Shown one piece after another: positions 14,430 to 21,244 of a DNA stretch of 21,244 nt (positions within the stretch are counted from its first letter, which is position 1; every line of letters starts with the position of its first letter). A program made the position numbers and the translations under genes. Origin of the DNA: Candidatus Melainabacteria bacterium (GTDB lineage: Bacteria > Cyanobacteriota > Vampirovibrionia > Obscuribacterales > Obscuribacteraceae); NCBI GenBank assembly GCA_003151275.1, contig PLXC01000034.1, forward strand, positions 1 to 21,244. The letters are read 5' to 3'. The notes under the pieces are model-generated. The model had not been told where the DNA came from. It did not search any database and saw only the letters and a list, made by a program, of their open reading frames with translations.

Positions 14430-16418
14430 TTACGAGGTTTGGAACCAGGATTTTCTAATCGCTTTTACGATCACACTGACACGGTCTGAAATGACGTAGG
14501 CTTCGGCTTCATGATAGCCAGTGCGCATGATTTGCGTAAGACGCTTGTTCAAACTAATTTGCTCTTCGCGCAGAATCTGCACGAGCAAGGCGCGCAACTT
14601 GGTGATCACCGGCGCCACGATATCAATGTCGGTCGACATGTAGATTTCTCTAGCCAGCGTGATGATGTCGTATTTCTTTCCGTTCCGCACCAAATATGGT
14701 GCACCGTTCAAATTGAAGTAATTGCTCACGATGCGATTGAGATCCTGTCCACATGTATTCATCTCGGCCATCAAAACGGCTGGCACTGCTCCGCGCTGAA
14801 ATAGCGAATCAAACCCGTGTTGACTGCGCAGGCAATTGAGAAGTTCAACGTCGTAATTGCCACCGGCAAGCGCCTCTGTTGATTCAGTTATTTGACTTAA
14901 GCGTCCTTCCACCATGCGCCCTTGATGTCCGTTAACTTTTGCCTGGTGTGCGGCTTGATACAATCGCATCGCGCGTTTCTTTTCTGCTGGAGAGAGAATT
15001 CTGTCGCTGCGCAGTCTCAACACCGCAAGCAAAAACATACTATCTGGCGCGTAGCCAATTCCAGCTGCATATTTCTCGTACAGTTTTTCGAGAAGCTGTG
15101 AATGCTGACCAAATTTGAGCCCGATTTCGTCTGCGATCATTCTGATTACGAGAACGTCTTGCTCCATGTGACCAATCTCGTGAAGCAATGAAGACATCAC
15201 ATCTTCGGACAGTGGTTTGTCTTCCATCAAGATTTCACGTTTCACTTGAACGGTACCAGTGCCTATTACATAGGCAGCATTGACATTTGCATCCGTAGAT
15301 TCGAGCCGTGCAACAGGTAATTGCAGCAGTGTGCTGATTTTACTAGCCACCGGTTGCAAGCTGTTGATGCGGCATTCAGTGATGCGCACCAGCTCTTTCT
15401 CCATTTCCTCTAAAATCGCCGTCAGCTGTTCATGGGTAATCCGATCCGTATTCGGATCGGTATTTGCCAGCTGTTCATGATGTTCTTTGTAGCGGTCGTA
15501 AAACTCTTCGACCCTTTCGCCCCAGTGAAAGGAAGCACTGATCTGGCACAGGTGGAACAGCAAATTCAGATCCAGCATGCGGAAAGGCTCAAGCCCCTGG
15601 GGCACAATTCCTTGCTCGCTGCGCCAGATATTGACGAGCATCACAGTCGCAGGATGGGAAACTCGATCATCGCTATCCCTCGATGCATAGAGCAGAAACC
15701 GTTCTTTCTCAGACTCTGTGTAATTCTCCAGCAGTGTCAAAGCGTGCAGTTTTATGCTGCCCGGGATCATGTTTTGCTCATGAACGTAGCGCATCCCGAT
15801 CGGTTCAGGATCGCCGAACATTTCGCCGAGCAGTTGCACCTGTTTGTTCCGATCGGTCAGGCAATTCCACAAATTTGTAAAATAGTTGAGGGCGACAAAG
15901 GTGCCATCGCCATACTTTTGCAGCCAACCCAGGATATCGAGAATCGAAAAGAGATTGGCATGTCCACTGGTTACGAGTTGGGCCAACTGGCCATTTTTCA
16001 GTCTAGTTATGAAGATTTTCTTTCCGCTCTCAACGTGAGTGTTGTTGAACATGGCGATCATCGCTAAAACGGCAGCATAGGAGTGGCTCTTAGCCAATCT
16101 CTCCAGAAAGACAAGTTGGTCGGTTTCGCCTTGAGCCAGGGCGGTGACGGCGCAGCCCGCAATGTCTTGTTCATCGGTGGTTTCGGCGATTTGTACTATT
16201 TCGGCGTAGCGCTCTTCGCGGGCCAGCAAGCGCAAATGGATGCGCTGGGACTGAAGGGCAACCTTTTTCAGCGTTTCTTCGGTTGGAGCTGAAGGCTTGG
16301 GACTAGGCGCGGCGCCCAAAAGTCCACGCAGTTTGCTACCAATTGCAGACATAATCAGCTGTCCGGCGCTGCTGCCACCGGCATTTGCCAGCATCGGGTC
16401 GCTTGAATTAATTGCCAC
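14430..16418 (-). CDS. Large helical protein with HEIGH zinc-protease motif
   Basis: A 662-residue protein starting at the GTG at 16418, preceded by GAGGGG and a good promoter. No signal peptide or clear membrane helix is seen, so it is probably cytoplasmic. Residues ~45-340 are almost all helix, in repeat-like pairs (HEAT/TPR-like style, e.g. RLLAREERYAEIVQIAE, SIKLHALTLLENY). Residues 413-417 are HEIGH, the HExxH zinc-protease motif, in a hydrophobic helix (SSLLHEIGHMEQD); D430/E431 (MIADEIG) could supply the third ligand as in gluzincins. The ~230 residues after it are again helical. A metallopeptidase fits; its family, substrate and activity are not recognised. It converges with the exported protein gene (12-base gap). 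A perfect palindrome and a 12-base direct repeat lie in the gene at 15423-15479. Confidence 0.85.
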   Translation of the reverse strand: MAINSSDPMLANAGGSSAGQLIMSAIGSKLRGLLGAAPSPKPSAPTEETLKKVALQSQRIHLRLLAREERYAEIVQIAETTDEQDIAGCAVTALAQGETDQLVFLERLAKSHSYAAVLAMIAMFNNTHVESGKKIFITRLKNGQLAQLVTSGHANLFSILDILGWLQKYGDGTFVALNYFTNLWNCLTDRNKQVQLLGEMFGDPEPIGMRYVHEQNMIPGSIKLHALTLLENYTESEKERFLLYASRDSDDRVSHPATVMLVNIWRSEQGIVPQGLEPFRMLDLNLLFHLCQISASFHWGERVEEFYDRYKEHHEQLANTDPNTDRITHEQLTAILEEMEKELVRITECRINSLQPVASKISTLLQLPVARLESTDANVNAAYVIGTGTVQVKREILMEDKPLSEDVMSSLLHEIGHMEQDVLVIRMIADEIGLKFGQHSQLLEKLYEKYAAGIGYAPDSMFLLAVLRLRSDRILSPAEKKRAMRLYQAAHQAKVNGHQGRMVEGRLSQITESTEALAGGNYDVELLNCLRSQHGFDSLFQRGAVPAVLMAEMNTCGQDLNRIVSNYFNLNGAPYLVRNGKKYDIITLAREIYMSTDIDIVAPVITKLRALLVQILREEQISLNKRLTQIMRTGYHEAEAYVISDRVSVIVKAIRKSWFQTS
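15423..15479. repeat. 12-base direct repeat flanking an 8-base-arm palindrome, inside a gene
   Basis: CAGCTGTTCATG occurs at 15423-15434 and again at 15468-15479, 45 bases (15 codons) apart. Between them is the perfect inverted repeat CCGATCCG-tatt-CGGATCGG (15441-15460). In the protein the repeats encode HEQL twice, around DPNTDR. The reading frame is kept. Confidence 0.6.
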
Positions 16419-16735
16419 AGCTTCGCCCCTCTGCCATCATGGTCGTACTATACCTGAGGAACTCCTGGGTAGCCAATCGTGGAACTACGTATCTGGACGT
16501 GCCCGGTTAGGGTTTGTAATTAATCAACCTTTGGCACCGCATATAGTGGCGTTCTTGGAGGTTGTTTAGTTACTTAATCCCTGCAATTTATTTATACTGA
16601 ACATTGTGAATGTAGATATGGCAAACCTGATCAAACATTTGCTGTGGTCAAGTGGTTGCAGCTCTGGCAATCCTAATTGGGTTGCAAAATTGTTGGTAAA
16701 CTACATAGGGAACCTTTGCCAACTGTGATACCAAG
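16419..16735. other. Divergent intergenic region (317 bases)
   Basis: This AT-richer region separates the GTG start at 16418 (-) from the ATG at 16736 (+). The minus-strand side has a good promoter at 16447-16476. On the plus side I find only weak hexamers (for example TATACT near 16598) and no clear ribosome site before 16736. A frame at 16297-16569 runs through it but looks like a shadow of the minus-strand gene. No RNA gene or repeat is seen. Confidence 0.5.
16447..16476 (-). promoter_or_regulatory. Candidate sigma-70 promoter for the HEIGH-motif gene
   Basis: On the minus strand, TTGGCT (16476-16471) and TATAGT (16452-16447) are 18 bases apart. The -10 matches consensus at 5 of 6 positions. 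Transcription would begin near 16440, leaving a leader of about 22 bases that contains the GAGGGG ribosome site before the GTG at 16418. Confidence 0.45.
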
Positions 16736-18334
16736 ATGCCTACTTCAAAACTATTGAACAGATTTGTTTTCGCCAGTGTGCTTTTGCTTGGCGGCCTTTT
16801 GCCGGCAGACGCCGCCGTTAAGCTGAACCCGTTATTTACTGAACATATGGTCGTTCAACGCGGAATCAACACCCCTGTCTGGGGCACGGCTGATCCCGGT
16901 GAGAAAATAACAGTCACGCTAGGAAAAAATAAAGTCGAGGGCTCTGCTGGTCCTGATGGCACATGGCTGTTGAAAATTCCCGAGTTGACAGCCTCGCTGA
17001 AGCCAGAAGTCTTAATCGTCAAAGGCACGAATGAATTGCACGTGGCAGACGTTTTAGTCGGTGATGTTTGGGTCGGCTCTGGTCAATCGAACATGAATTG
17101 GAGAGTGAGAGACTCGTCCGATGCCAAGCGTGTCCAAGCCGCTGCTGAGGCAGGGAAGTATAAAAACATTCGGCTTTTCCACATCGCCGCAAGAGCTGCG
17201 GATACTCCTGTTACCAACGTGAGCAATCAATGGCAACTTGCGTCCGGCGATAACTTGAATCGATTTAGTGCTGTATTATTCTACGCCGGTGAAGCGCTAC
17301 AACAAGAATATCCAGATGTGCCGATGGGATTGATCAATTCTTCGGTGGGTGGAACCAATGCATACAGTTGGGTGCCGAATGGTGTTTTTCAAAATGACCC
17401 GACTTTAAAATACGCGCGCGATTGGTATCAAAAAGAATTGGACTCATATGGCGATCACAAAGCAGATTATGAGCGGAGGATGGAAGATTACAAAGCTAAG
17501 GTCGCCGCTCTCGGCTCACAAAAGCAACCAGATTCGCTTCATGTGCCGGAAGAACCGATGGGTGCATCGCATTTGAAACGTCCCTGCGGTTTGTACAATG
17601 CCATGATCGCGCCGCTTGAGCCTTTCGCCATTCGCGGAGTGATGTGGTATCAAGGTGAGTCAGATGCGCCGCCTTGGCTGGCCAAAGAATATTTTGGCAC
17701 CATGAAAGCACTCGTTGACGGTTGGCGCACTGACTGGGCAAAGGCGGATAAAACCTCGACGGTCACTTCGTATGACTTTCCTTTCTACATTGTGCAGTTG
17801 GCAAACTATGATGCTGGCACGAATGCTGATTGGCCTCAGATACGCGAGTCGCAATTGCGTTTGTCCCGGGAGCTAGTCAATTCTGGTTTGGCGGTGACAG
17901 TTGATGTTGGTGATTCAAAAGACATTCATCCTCGCGACAAATCCGTGGTCGGGCGAAGATTGGCTAAAGTAGCTCTTGCTCGTGCCTATGAAAAACCTGC
18001 TGTCTCTTATTTCGGTCCGATTTATAAATCCATGCGAGTGGATGGAAATACGGTCAAATGCTTTTTCGATCCAGGCACCATTGATCGACTGAAGTCAAAG
18101 GGCAGCCCGAAACTAAACAACTTCACCATCAGTGACGATTCCCACAATTTCGTTCCCGCTGATGCCACCATCGATGGGAAATACGTGAACGTCAGTAATC
18201 CGAAAGTTACTAATCCGACTGCAGTGCGATATGCCTGGGAAAACGATCCCAAGGAGATTAACTTCTACAGCACAGCTGATATACCCGCGTCACCATTTAG
18301 AACGGACAATTTTCCTCTAGACGCTGCCAAGTAA
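16736..18334 (+). CDS. Exported sialate O-acetylesterase-like SGNH hydrolase
   Basis: A 532-residue exported enzyme with a signal peptide (RFVFASVLLLGGLLPADA). The order fits the sialate O-acetylesterase/SGNH family: an N-terminal beta domain with MVVQRG and VWGTADPGE, the nucleophile Ser118 in GSGQSNM, the WYQGESD block (family oxyanion/Asn-Glu region), and the catalytic Asp396-x-His398 (DIHPRDK). Such enzymes remove acetyl groups from sialic acids or acetylated plant-type polysaccharides such as xylan; the sequence does not tell which. Length is normal for the family. The ATG at 16736 has no strong ribosome site but sits right before the signal peptide. The gene converges on the P450 gene with a 28-base gap. 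Confidence 0.93.
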   Translation: MPTSKLLNRFVFASVLLLGGLLPADAAVKLNPLFTEHMVVQRGINTPVWGTADPGEKITVTLGKNKVEGSAGPDGTWLLKIPELTASLKPEVLIVKGTNELHVADVLVGDVWVGSGQSNMNWRVRDSSDAKRVQAAAEAGKYKNIRLFHIAARAADTPVTNVSNQWQLASGDNLNRFSAVLFYAGEALQQEYPDVPMGLINSSVGGTNAYSWVPNGVFQNDPTLKYARDWYQKELDSYGDHKADYERRMEDYKAKVAALGSQKQPDSLHVPEEPMGASHLKRPCGLYNAMIAPLEPFAIRGVMWYQGESDAPPWLAKEYFGTMKALVDGWRTDWAKADKTSTVTSYDFPFYIVQLANYDAGTNADWPQIRESQLRLSRELVNSGLAVTVDVGDSKDIHPRDKSVVGRRLAKVALARAYEKPAVSYFGPIYKSMRVDGNTVKCFFDPGTIDRLKSKGSPKLNNFTISDDSHNFVPADATIDGKYVNVSNPKVTNPTAVRYAWENDPKEINFYSTADIPASPFRTDNFPLDAAK

Positions 18335-18362
18335 ACCGGATCGCCTTGATTGTTCGGTCACT

Positions 18363-19586
18363 CTAGAACGTCACTTGCAACTCTTTGGGTCCGCGTAAAG
18401 CAAATGGAAATTTGAATTCAACTTTTGGGGATTTCAATTTGAGATTTGGGAATCGCTTCAGTAGAGTGCCCACAGCAATTTGTCCTTCGACCTCAGCTAA
18501 AGATGATCCCAAGCAATGATGAATCCCACTTCCGAAAGCCAGGTGTTTGTTGTCAGCGCGAGTTATGTCCAACTGATCTGCTTTTGGGAATTGGTCAGGG
18601 TCGCGATTGGCGGCGCCTAACAAGAGCAACAGCACATCTCCTTCTTCAATTTTCTGTCCGTGCAAGACGAGATCTTGCGCAGCCATGCGTCGCACTGTTT
18701 GAACTGGACTTTCATAACGAAGAAACTCATTTACGGCAGTTACACACAAAGCTGGCTGCGCCTTCAGCAATTCCATCTGATCTGGATGTTTCAACAGCGC
18801 TAATACGCCGTTGCTAATCAAGTTCACTGTAGTTTCGTGCCCGGCAACTAGCAGCAAAACGCAGTTGCCTAGCAGTTCGTCCATTGATAGCTTGTCGCCC
18901 TGTTCTTCAGCGCTGACTAACGCTGTGATCAAATCATTCTTGCCGTTCTTGCGTCTCTCTTCAACTAACGGTCTTAAATAATCCTCGAAATCTTTAACAG
19001 CCTGATTCGATCTCGTCATTCTCGCTAAATCGAAACCCGGTTCGAGCCCGTCTGTTAGCGGCTTGGAGAACGCTTTGATTTTTTCTCGGTCCTCGGGCGG
19101 CACACCCAACATTTCGGCAATTACAGTTACCGGTAATGGAAATGCAAAATCATGGACAATGTCCATTTCACCTTTAGCTGCTACTTCATCAAGCAATCTA
19201 TTAGCAATTGCCTCAATATGTTCGCGCATGGAATTGACCATTGTCGGCGTGAAAGCGCGGTTCACTAATGAGCGAAGGCGAGTGTGATCCGGTGGGTTTT
19301 GGTTCAACATCCAGGTCGAACGCGATTTTATTGCCTCCTTCACAGGTGGAAGCATTTTCACCACCGGGTTTAGCATTTTGGAATTTTGCAAACCCTTTTC
19401 ATAGTGAAGGTCCCGTAAGATGCCCTGAATATCGGCGTACTTGCTGACAATCCAATACTTCCCTTTCTCGCTCCAAAACACTGGCGCCTCTTCGCGAAAA
19501 CGAGTGAACGTGGGATATGGATTGTTGATGAATTCAGGACTGGCATGCAAAATCGGGTCATCCAAAGTAGCGCTGGGTTGTGACAT
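18363..19586 (-). CDS. Bacterial cytochrome P450
   Basis: A soluble class I-type P450 of 407 residues from the ATG at 19586. Motifs: NPPDHTRLRSLVNRAFTP (C-helix), the I-helix oxygen-binding AGHETT, the K-helix ExxR (EFLR), a C-terminal FGSGIHHCLG with heme-ligand Cys358, then ALRGPKEL. The frame is open to an ATG at 19724, but I prefer 19586: the extra N-terminus is unlike the family, a large hairpin covers the 19724 codon, and 407 residues with the heme Cys at 358 is typical of bacterial P450s. ATGs at 19622 and 19670 are also possible; none has a good ribosome site. It needs electron-transfer partners, and no ferredoxin or reductase gene is in this window. Substrate unknown. Confidence 0.95.
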   Translation of the reverse strand: MSQPSATLDDPILHASPEFINNPYPTFTRFREEAPVFWSEKGKYWIVSKYADIQGILRDLHYEKGLQNSKMLNPVVKMLPPVKEAIKSRSTWMLNQNPPDHTRLRSLVNRAFTPTMVNSMREHIEAIANRLLDEVAAKGEMDIVHDFAFPLPVTVIAEMLGVPPEDREKIKAFSKPLTDGLEPGFDLARMTRSNQAVKDFEDYLRPLVEERRKNGKNDLITALVSAEEQGDKLSMDELLGNCVLLLVAGHETTVNLISNGVLALLKHPDQMELLKAQPALCVTAVNEFLRYESPVQTVRRMAAQDLVLHGQKIEEGDVLLLLLGAANRDPDQFPKADQLDITRADNKHLAFGSGIHHCLGSSLAEVEGQIAVGTLLKRFPNLKLKSPKVEFKFPFALRGPKELQVTF

Positions 19587-19710
19587 GGGTTGGATTTCGC
19601 CTCGTATAGTGGGGTGATCCATTTTAGCAGCAACGTGGTTTTCATCATTAACCGCCTGAGCAAGTCGCATGCGGACGTGAGGCACAGGCGACTTGCTATG
19701 ATGAGTCGCT

Positions 19711-19740
19711 GTGTTAGTCACCATATACGGTGGCTAACAC
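19711..19740. promoter_or_regulatory. 30-base hyphenated palindrome upstream of the P450 gene
   Basis: GTGTTAGTCACC (19711-19722) and GGTGGCTAACAC (19729-19740) form 12-base arms around a 6-base loop, with one mismatch as DNA (a U-G pair in plus-strand RNA). It is 38 bases past the stop of the gene at 19779-20738 and before the preferred P450 start. There is no T-run on either side, so an operator is at least as likely as a terminator. Confidence 0.5.
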
Positions 19741-19778
19741 CAGACCGAGGATGTTGAGAAGCTCACACGGTGGGAAGT

Positions 19779-20738
19779 TCAAGCCGCGGACAAAGTTTTA
19801 TCGCCACGCGTTTCAATCGGCAAATCGTTTCCTGGTTCGCGAAGATGGGGGAAAAGTTTCTTTCGATTTCTGTAAACGTACACAGCGGCAAAGGGGGTGC
19901 CAATCGTAATCGCAAGCACTCCAACAATTATTGCTATTACCACGCCTCGCAGCATCGTTTTAAGTTCAGCTAACTGACCGTGAACCTGACTCATTGGTTT
20001 GGTTACATCTTTCAGCGGTGCCAACATTTCGTGCAGCGGTTTTTGCATCTCGCGAATCGGCACGGTCAGATGGGCGACCTGTTGTCGAATACCGGCGATA
20101 TCTTGGCGAACCTCATCAACTCCTGTGCCGACTCTATTTATGCATGCGTCGATTTGACCAACATCGCCACTGATATCCGTCAATTGCTTTTGCATGTGAG
20201 CCATCTGGTGATCCACGGTTGTCATTTTGTTTCCGAGCGAGGTCATGCTGGGTTGCAGTCCCGCGACGGGACCTTCCAGCTTCATCATTGATTGCTGAAT
20301 CTCAACAGCGCCTTTGCCCAGTCTAATCACTGGTCGCAGCAGTTTCTTGATCGGGTGGAAGCCGGTAATGGGTGGATCTTCAGCGGGCGGCTGCAAATCT
20401 GCTGCCTTTATGTTGACACCCGGCACTTTGTTGACCGCTTTTGCCGTCTCCTTGTTCATCTTGTCGGTTTTGGCGCTCACCTTCTTGACCGGTATGCCTT
20501 TGGTGTTTTTAGGGGATGTGGCTGTTCCACCCAAATCGTGCGTGGCGGCATTAGCCTTTATGGGGGCTCCGCTTTGCTCTGTACTCGCTGCAGCGCTCGT
20601 ATGCGTCGCCACTTCAGTGGCAGGCACAGCTGCTGGCTCAGCAGTTGAGGTTGACTCGGCGAGCGCTGAACTTGCCAGGCACAGCGTACCCGCAACCAGA
20701 AGCGATGGCATGAATGACTTGATTCCGGTGGATGACAT
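19779..20738 (-). CDS. Exported coiled-coil protein with C-terminal membrane anchor
   Basis: A 319-residue protein from the ATG at 20738, fixed by a strong ribosome site (GGAAGGAA) just upstream; the open frame extends to 20963 but that part is not convincing. It has a signal peptide (SFMPSLLVAGTLCLASSALA), an Ala/Thr/Ser-rich low-complexity region (~30-110), and then ~120 residues of heptad-like helix (MKLEGPVAGLQPSMTSLGNKM, VDEVRQDIAGIRQQVAHL, MQKPLHEMLAPLKDVTKPM). One membrane helix follows (GVVIAIIVGVLAITIGTPFAAVYVY), with a short basic, probably cytoplasmic tail (RNRKKLF). It looks like a periplasmic coiled coil anchored in the inner membrane. No family recognised; the pattern is like envelope-spacing or chemoreceptor-type rods, but that is only resemblance. 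Confidence 0.83.
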   Translation of the reverse strand: MSSTGIKSFMPSLLVAGTLCLASSALAESTSTAEPAAVPATEVATHTSAAASTEQSGAPIKANAATHDLGGTATSPKNTKGIPVKKVSAKTDKMNKETAKAVNKVPGVNIKAADLQPPAEDPPITGFHPIKKLLRPVIRLGKGAVEIQQSMMKLEGPVAGLQPSMTSLGNKMTTVDHQMAHMQKQLTDISGDVGQIDACINRVGTGVDEVRQDIAGIRQQVAHLTVPIREMQKPLHEMLAPLKDVTKPMSQVHGQLAELKTMLRGVVIAIIVGVLAITIGTPFAAVYVYRNRKKLFPHLREPGNDLPIETRGDKTLSAA

Positions 20739-20975
20739 TGGTAATTCCTTCCTATTATTCAGACCTTTTGGATGACGGAGCGGGCGAGAATGTGTTCCTG
20801 GTTGGTTACGGCTTGCAAAGACTAACCGCAAAGTCGATGTTTGGTTATCCATAACATATACAATCCGCTCCTTTTGCATATAACAATCTCGTTCTGTTAA
20901 GACACATCGCTGAACGCAAAAGTTGAACGTATTATTTCGAATTGTGCACCAAATGCGGTGCAACGCTACGGGATC

Positions 20976-20995
20976 ATGCCGGCACGGATGCCGGC
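20976..20995. repeat. Short GC-rich repeat (ATGCCGGC twice)
   Basis: ATGCCGGC occurs at 20976-20983 and 20988-20995; because GCCGGC is itself palindromic the two copies can also pair as a hairpin. It is more GC-rich than its surroundings and could be part of a dispersed intergenic repeat, but only one example is seen here. Confidence 0.35.
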
Positions 20996-21060
20996 GCCTC
21001 CCAGGCTTAGATGCTCGACAATGTAGCGGGTATTAGGTCTTAATGCGGATCTCCCAGCCT

Positions 21061-21092
21061 AATAAAAAGCTCCCACCGAAGTGAGAGCTTTT
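21061..21092 (-). terminator. Rho-independent terminator with UUCG loop
   Basis: On the minus strand AAAAGCTCTCAC-TTCG-GTGGGAGCTTTT forms a 12-base-pair stem (one G-U pair) closed by a UUCG tetraloop and followed by a T-rich run. It lies 23 bases after the stop of the partial gene at 21116 and should end its transcript. Confidence 0.9.
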
Positions 21093-21115
21093 CAAAGGAG
21101 GAACGTTATCTAAGA

Positions 21116-21244
21116 CTAGTTGCCGGATGTCCAGTCGCTAGTAGAGGGAACGATCGGTTGTATGTATGCAACTTCAGTAGCTTGTTCAGTTACTGGTGGT
21201 GCAAATGATTGTTGTGGAGCTGCAACTTGTTGCGGCTGAGCGGC
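21116..21244 (-). CDS. 3' end of a Gln/Ala/Pro-rich protein gene
   Basis: The minus strand is open from the window edge to the TAG at 21118-21116, giving the last 42 residues of a protein: a Gln/Ala/Pro/Val-rich tail (AAQPQQVAAPQQSFAPP) ending in IVPSTSDWTSGN. Such tails are typical of low-complexity C-termini of exported proteins. The strong terminator 23 bases downstream supports it as a real gene end. Function cannot be told. Confidence 0.7.
   Translation of the reverse strand, partial: AAQPQQVAAPQQSFAPPVTEQATEVAYIQPIVPSTSDWTSGN

Larger units (their letters stand above)
20739..21115. other. Upstream region of the coiled-coil gene (377 bases)
   Basis: It holds the ribosome site of the gene at 20738, a perfect TGCACC-aaatgc-GGTGCA inverted repeat (20945-20962, possible operator), a short GC-rich repeat at 20976-20995, and the terminator of the next upstream gene at 21061-21092. 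I find no convincing -35/-10 pair. The frame from 20963 to 20739 is an N-terminal extension of the coiled-coil ORF and is judged non-coding. Confidence 0.5.

Noticed and set aside
15432..16067. 211-codon plus-strand frame opposite the HEIGH gene
   Set aside because: Lies wholly inside a well-supported minus-strand gene; no ribosome site or family features.
18363..19724. Longer P450 reading from the ATG at 19724
   Set aside because: The added 46 residues do not resemble the family, the start codon lies in the hairpin, and the 19586 start gives the usual length and heme-Cys position.
20314..20775. 153-codon plus-strand frame with hydrophobic runs
   Set aside because: It is the reverse-strand shadow of the Ala/Thr-rich region and signal peptide of the coiled-coil gene, which has a strong ribosome site.
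20822..20857. 11-codon leader peptide on the minus strand after an AAGGAG
   Set aside because: Spacing is long, the codons show no attenuator logic and there is no competing hairpin.
20739..20963. N-terminal extension of the coiled-coil protein
   Set aside because: The signal peptide and strong ribosome site fix the start at 20738.

Overview
The window looks like chromosomal DNA from a Gram-negative-type heterotrophic bacterium with moderate GC (by eye, upper 40s percent). The gene mix is a Hanks-type Ser/Thr kinase fused to planctomycete-style leucine-rich repeats, signal-peptide proteins with a TonB-like C-terminal domain, many secreted proteins of unknown function, and frequent GTG/TTG starts. 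This best fits the non-photosynthetic cyanobacterial relatives (Vampirovibrionia/Melainabacteria, e.g. Obscuribacterales). Planctomycetes-like or Acidobacteria-like lineages remain possible. The assignment is inference from gene content, not from a marker gene. I see no rRNA, tRNA, CRISPR array, transposase or phage gene.

Layout. 1-729 (+) is the 3' end of a gene with a GH75 chitosanase-like domain. 831-2577 (-) holds a secreted TPR/calcium-loop protein followed by a small TonB-C-like protein. 2934-3818 (+) is a LuxR/NarL-type response regulator with a possible small membrane ORF in front of it. 3815-7273 (-) is a very large membrane protein made of two tandem copies of an extracytoplasmic domain plus membrane block; only the first block keeps the CPBP (CAAX-protease-like) active-site residues. 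7477-10193 (+) is a sodium:solute symporter followed closely by a NagZ-like GH3 beta-N-acetylhexosaminidase. 13456-10247 (-) reads as one unit: a 59-aa exported peptide, an overlapping 71-aa ORF, a TonB-C-like exported protein and the LRR kinase. 13674-14417 (+) is an exported protein of unknown function. 14430-16418 (-) is a large helical protein with a HEIGH zinc-protease motif. 16736-18334 (+) is a sialate O-acetylesterase-like SGNH hydrolase. 18363-19586 (-) is a bacterial cytochrome P450. 19779-20738 (-) is an exported, coiled-coil, C-terminally anchored protein. 21116-21244 (-) is the 3' end of a Q/A/P-rich gene with a strong UUCG-loop terminator.

Functionally the window combines scavenging of amino-sugar and acetylated-sugar polymers (GH75-like, GH3/NagZ, SGNH acetylesterase, SSS transporter) with envelope sensing and remodelling (LRR kinase operon, TonB-C-like proteins, duplicated CPBP protein, HEIGH protein). 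The two places most likely to hold something undescribed are the kinase operon with its hidden small exported peptide, and the duplicated CPBP protein with one apparently inactive half.
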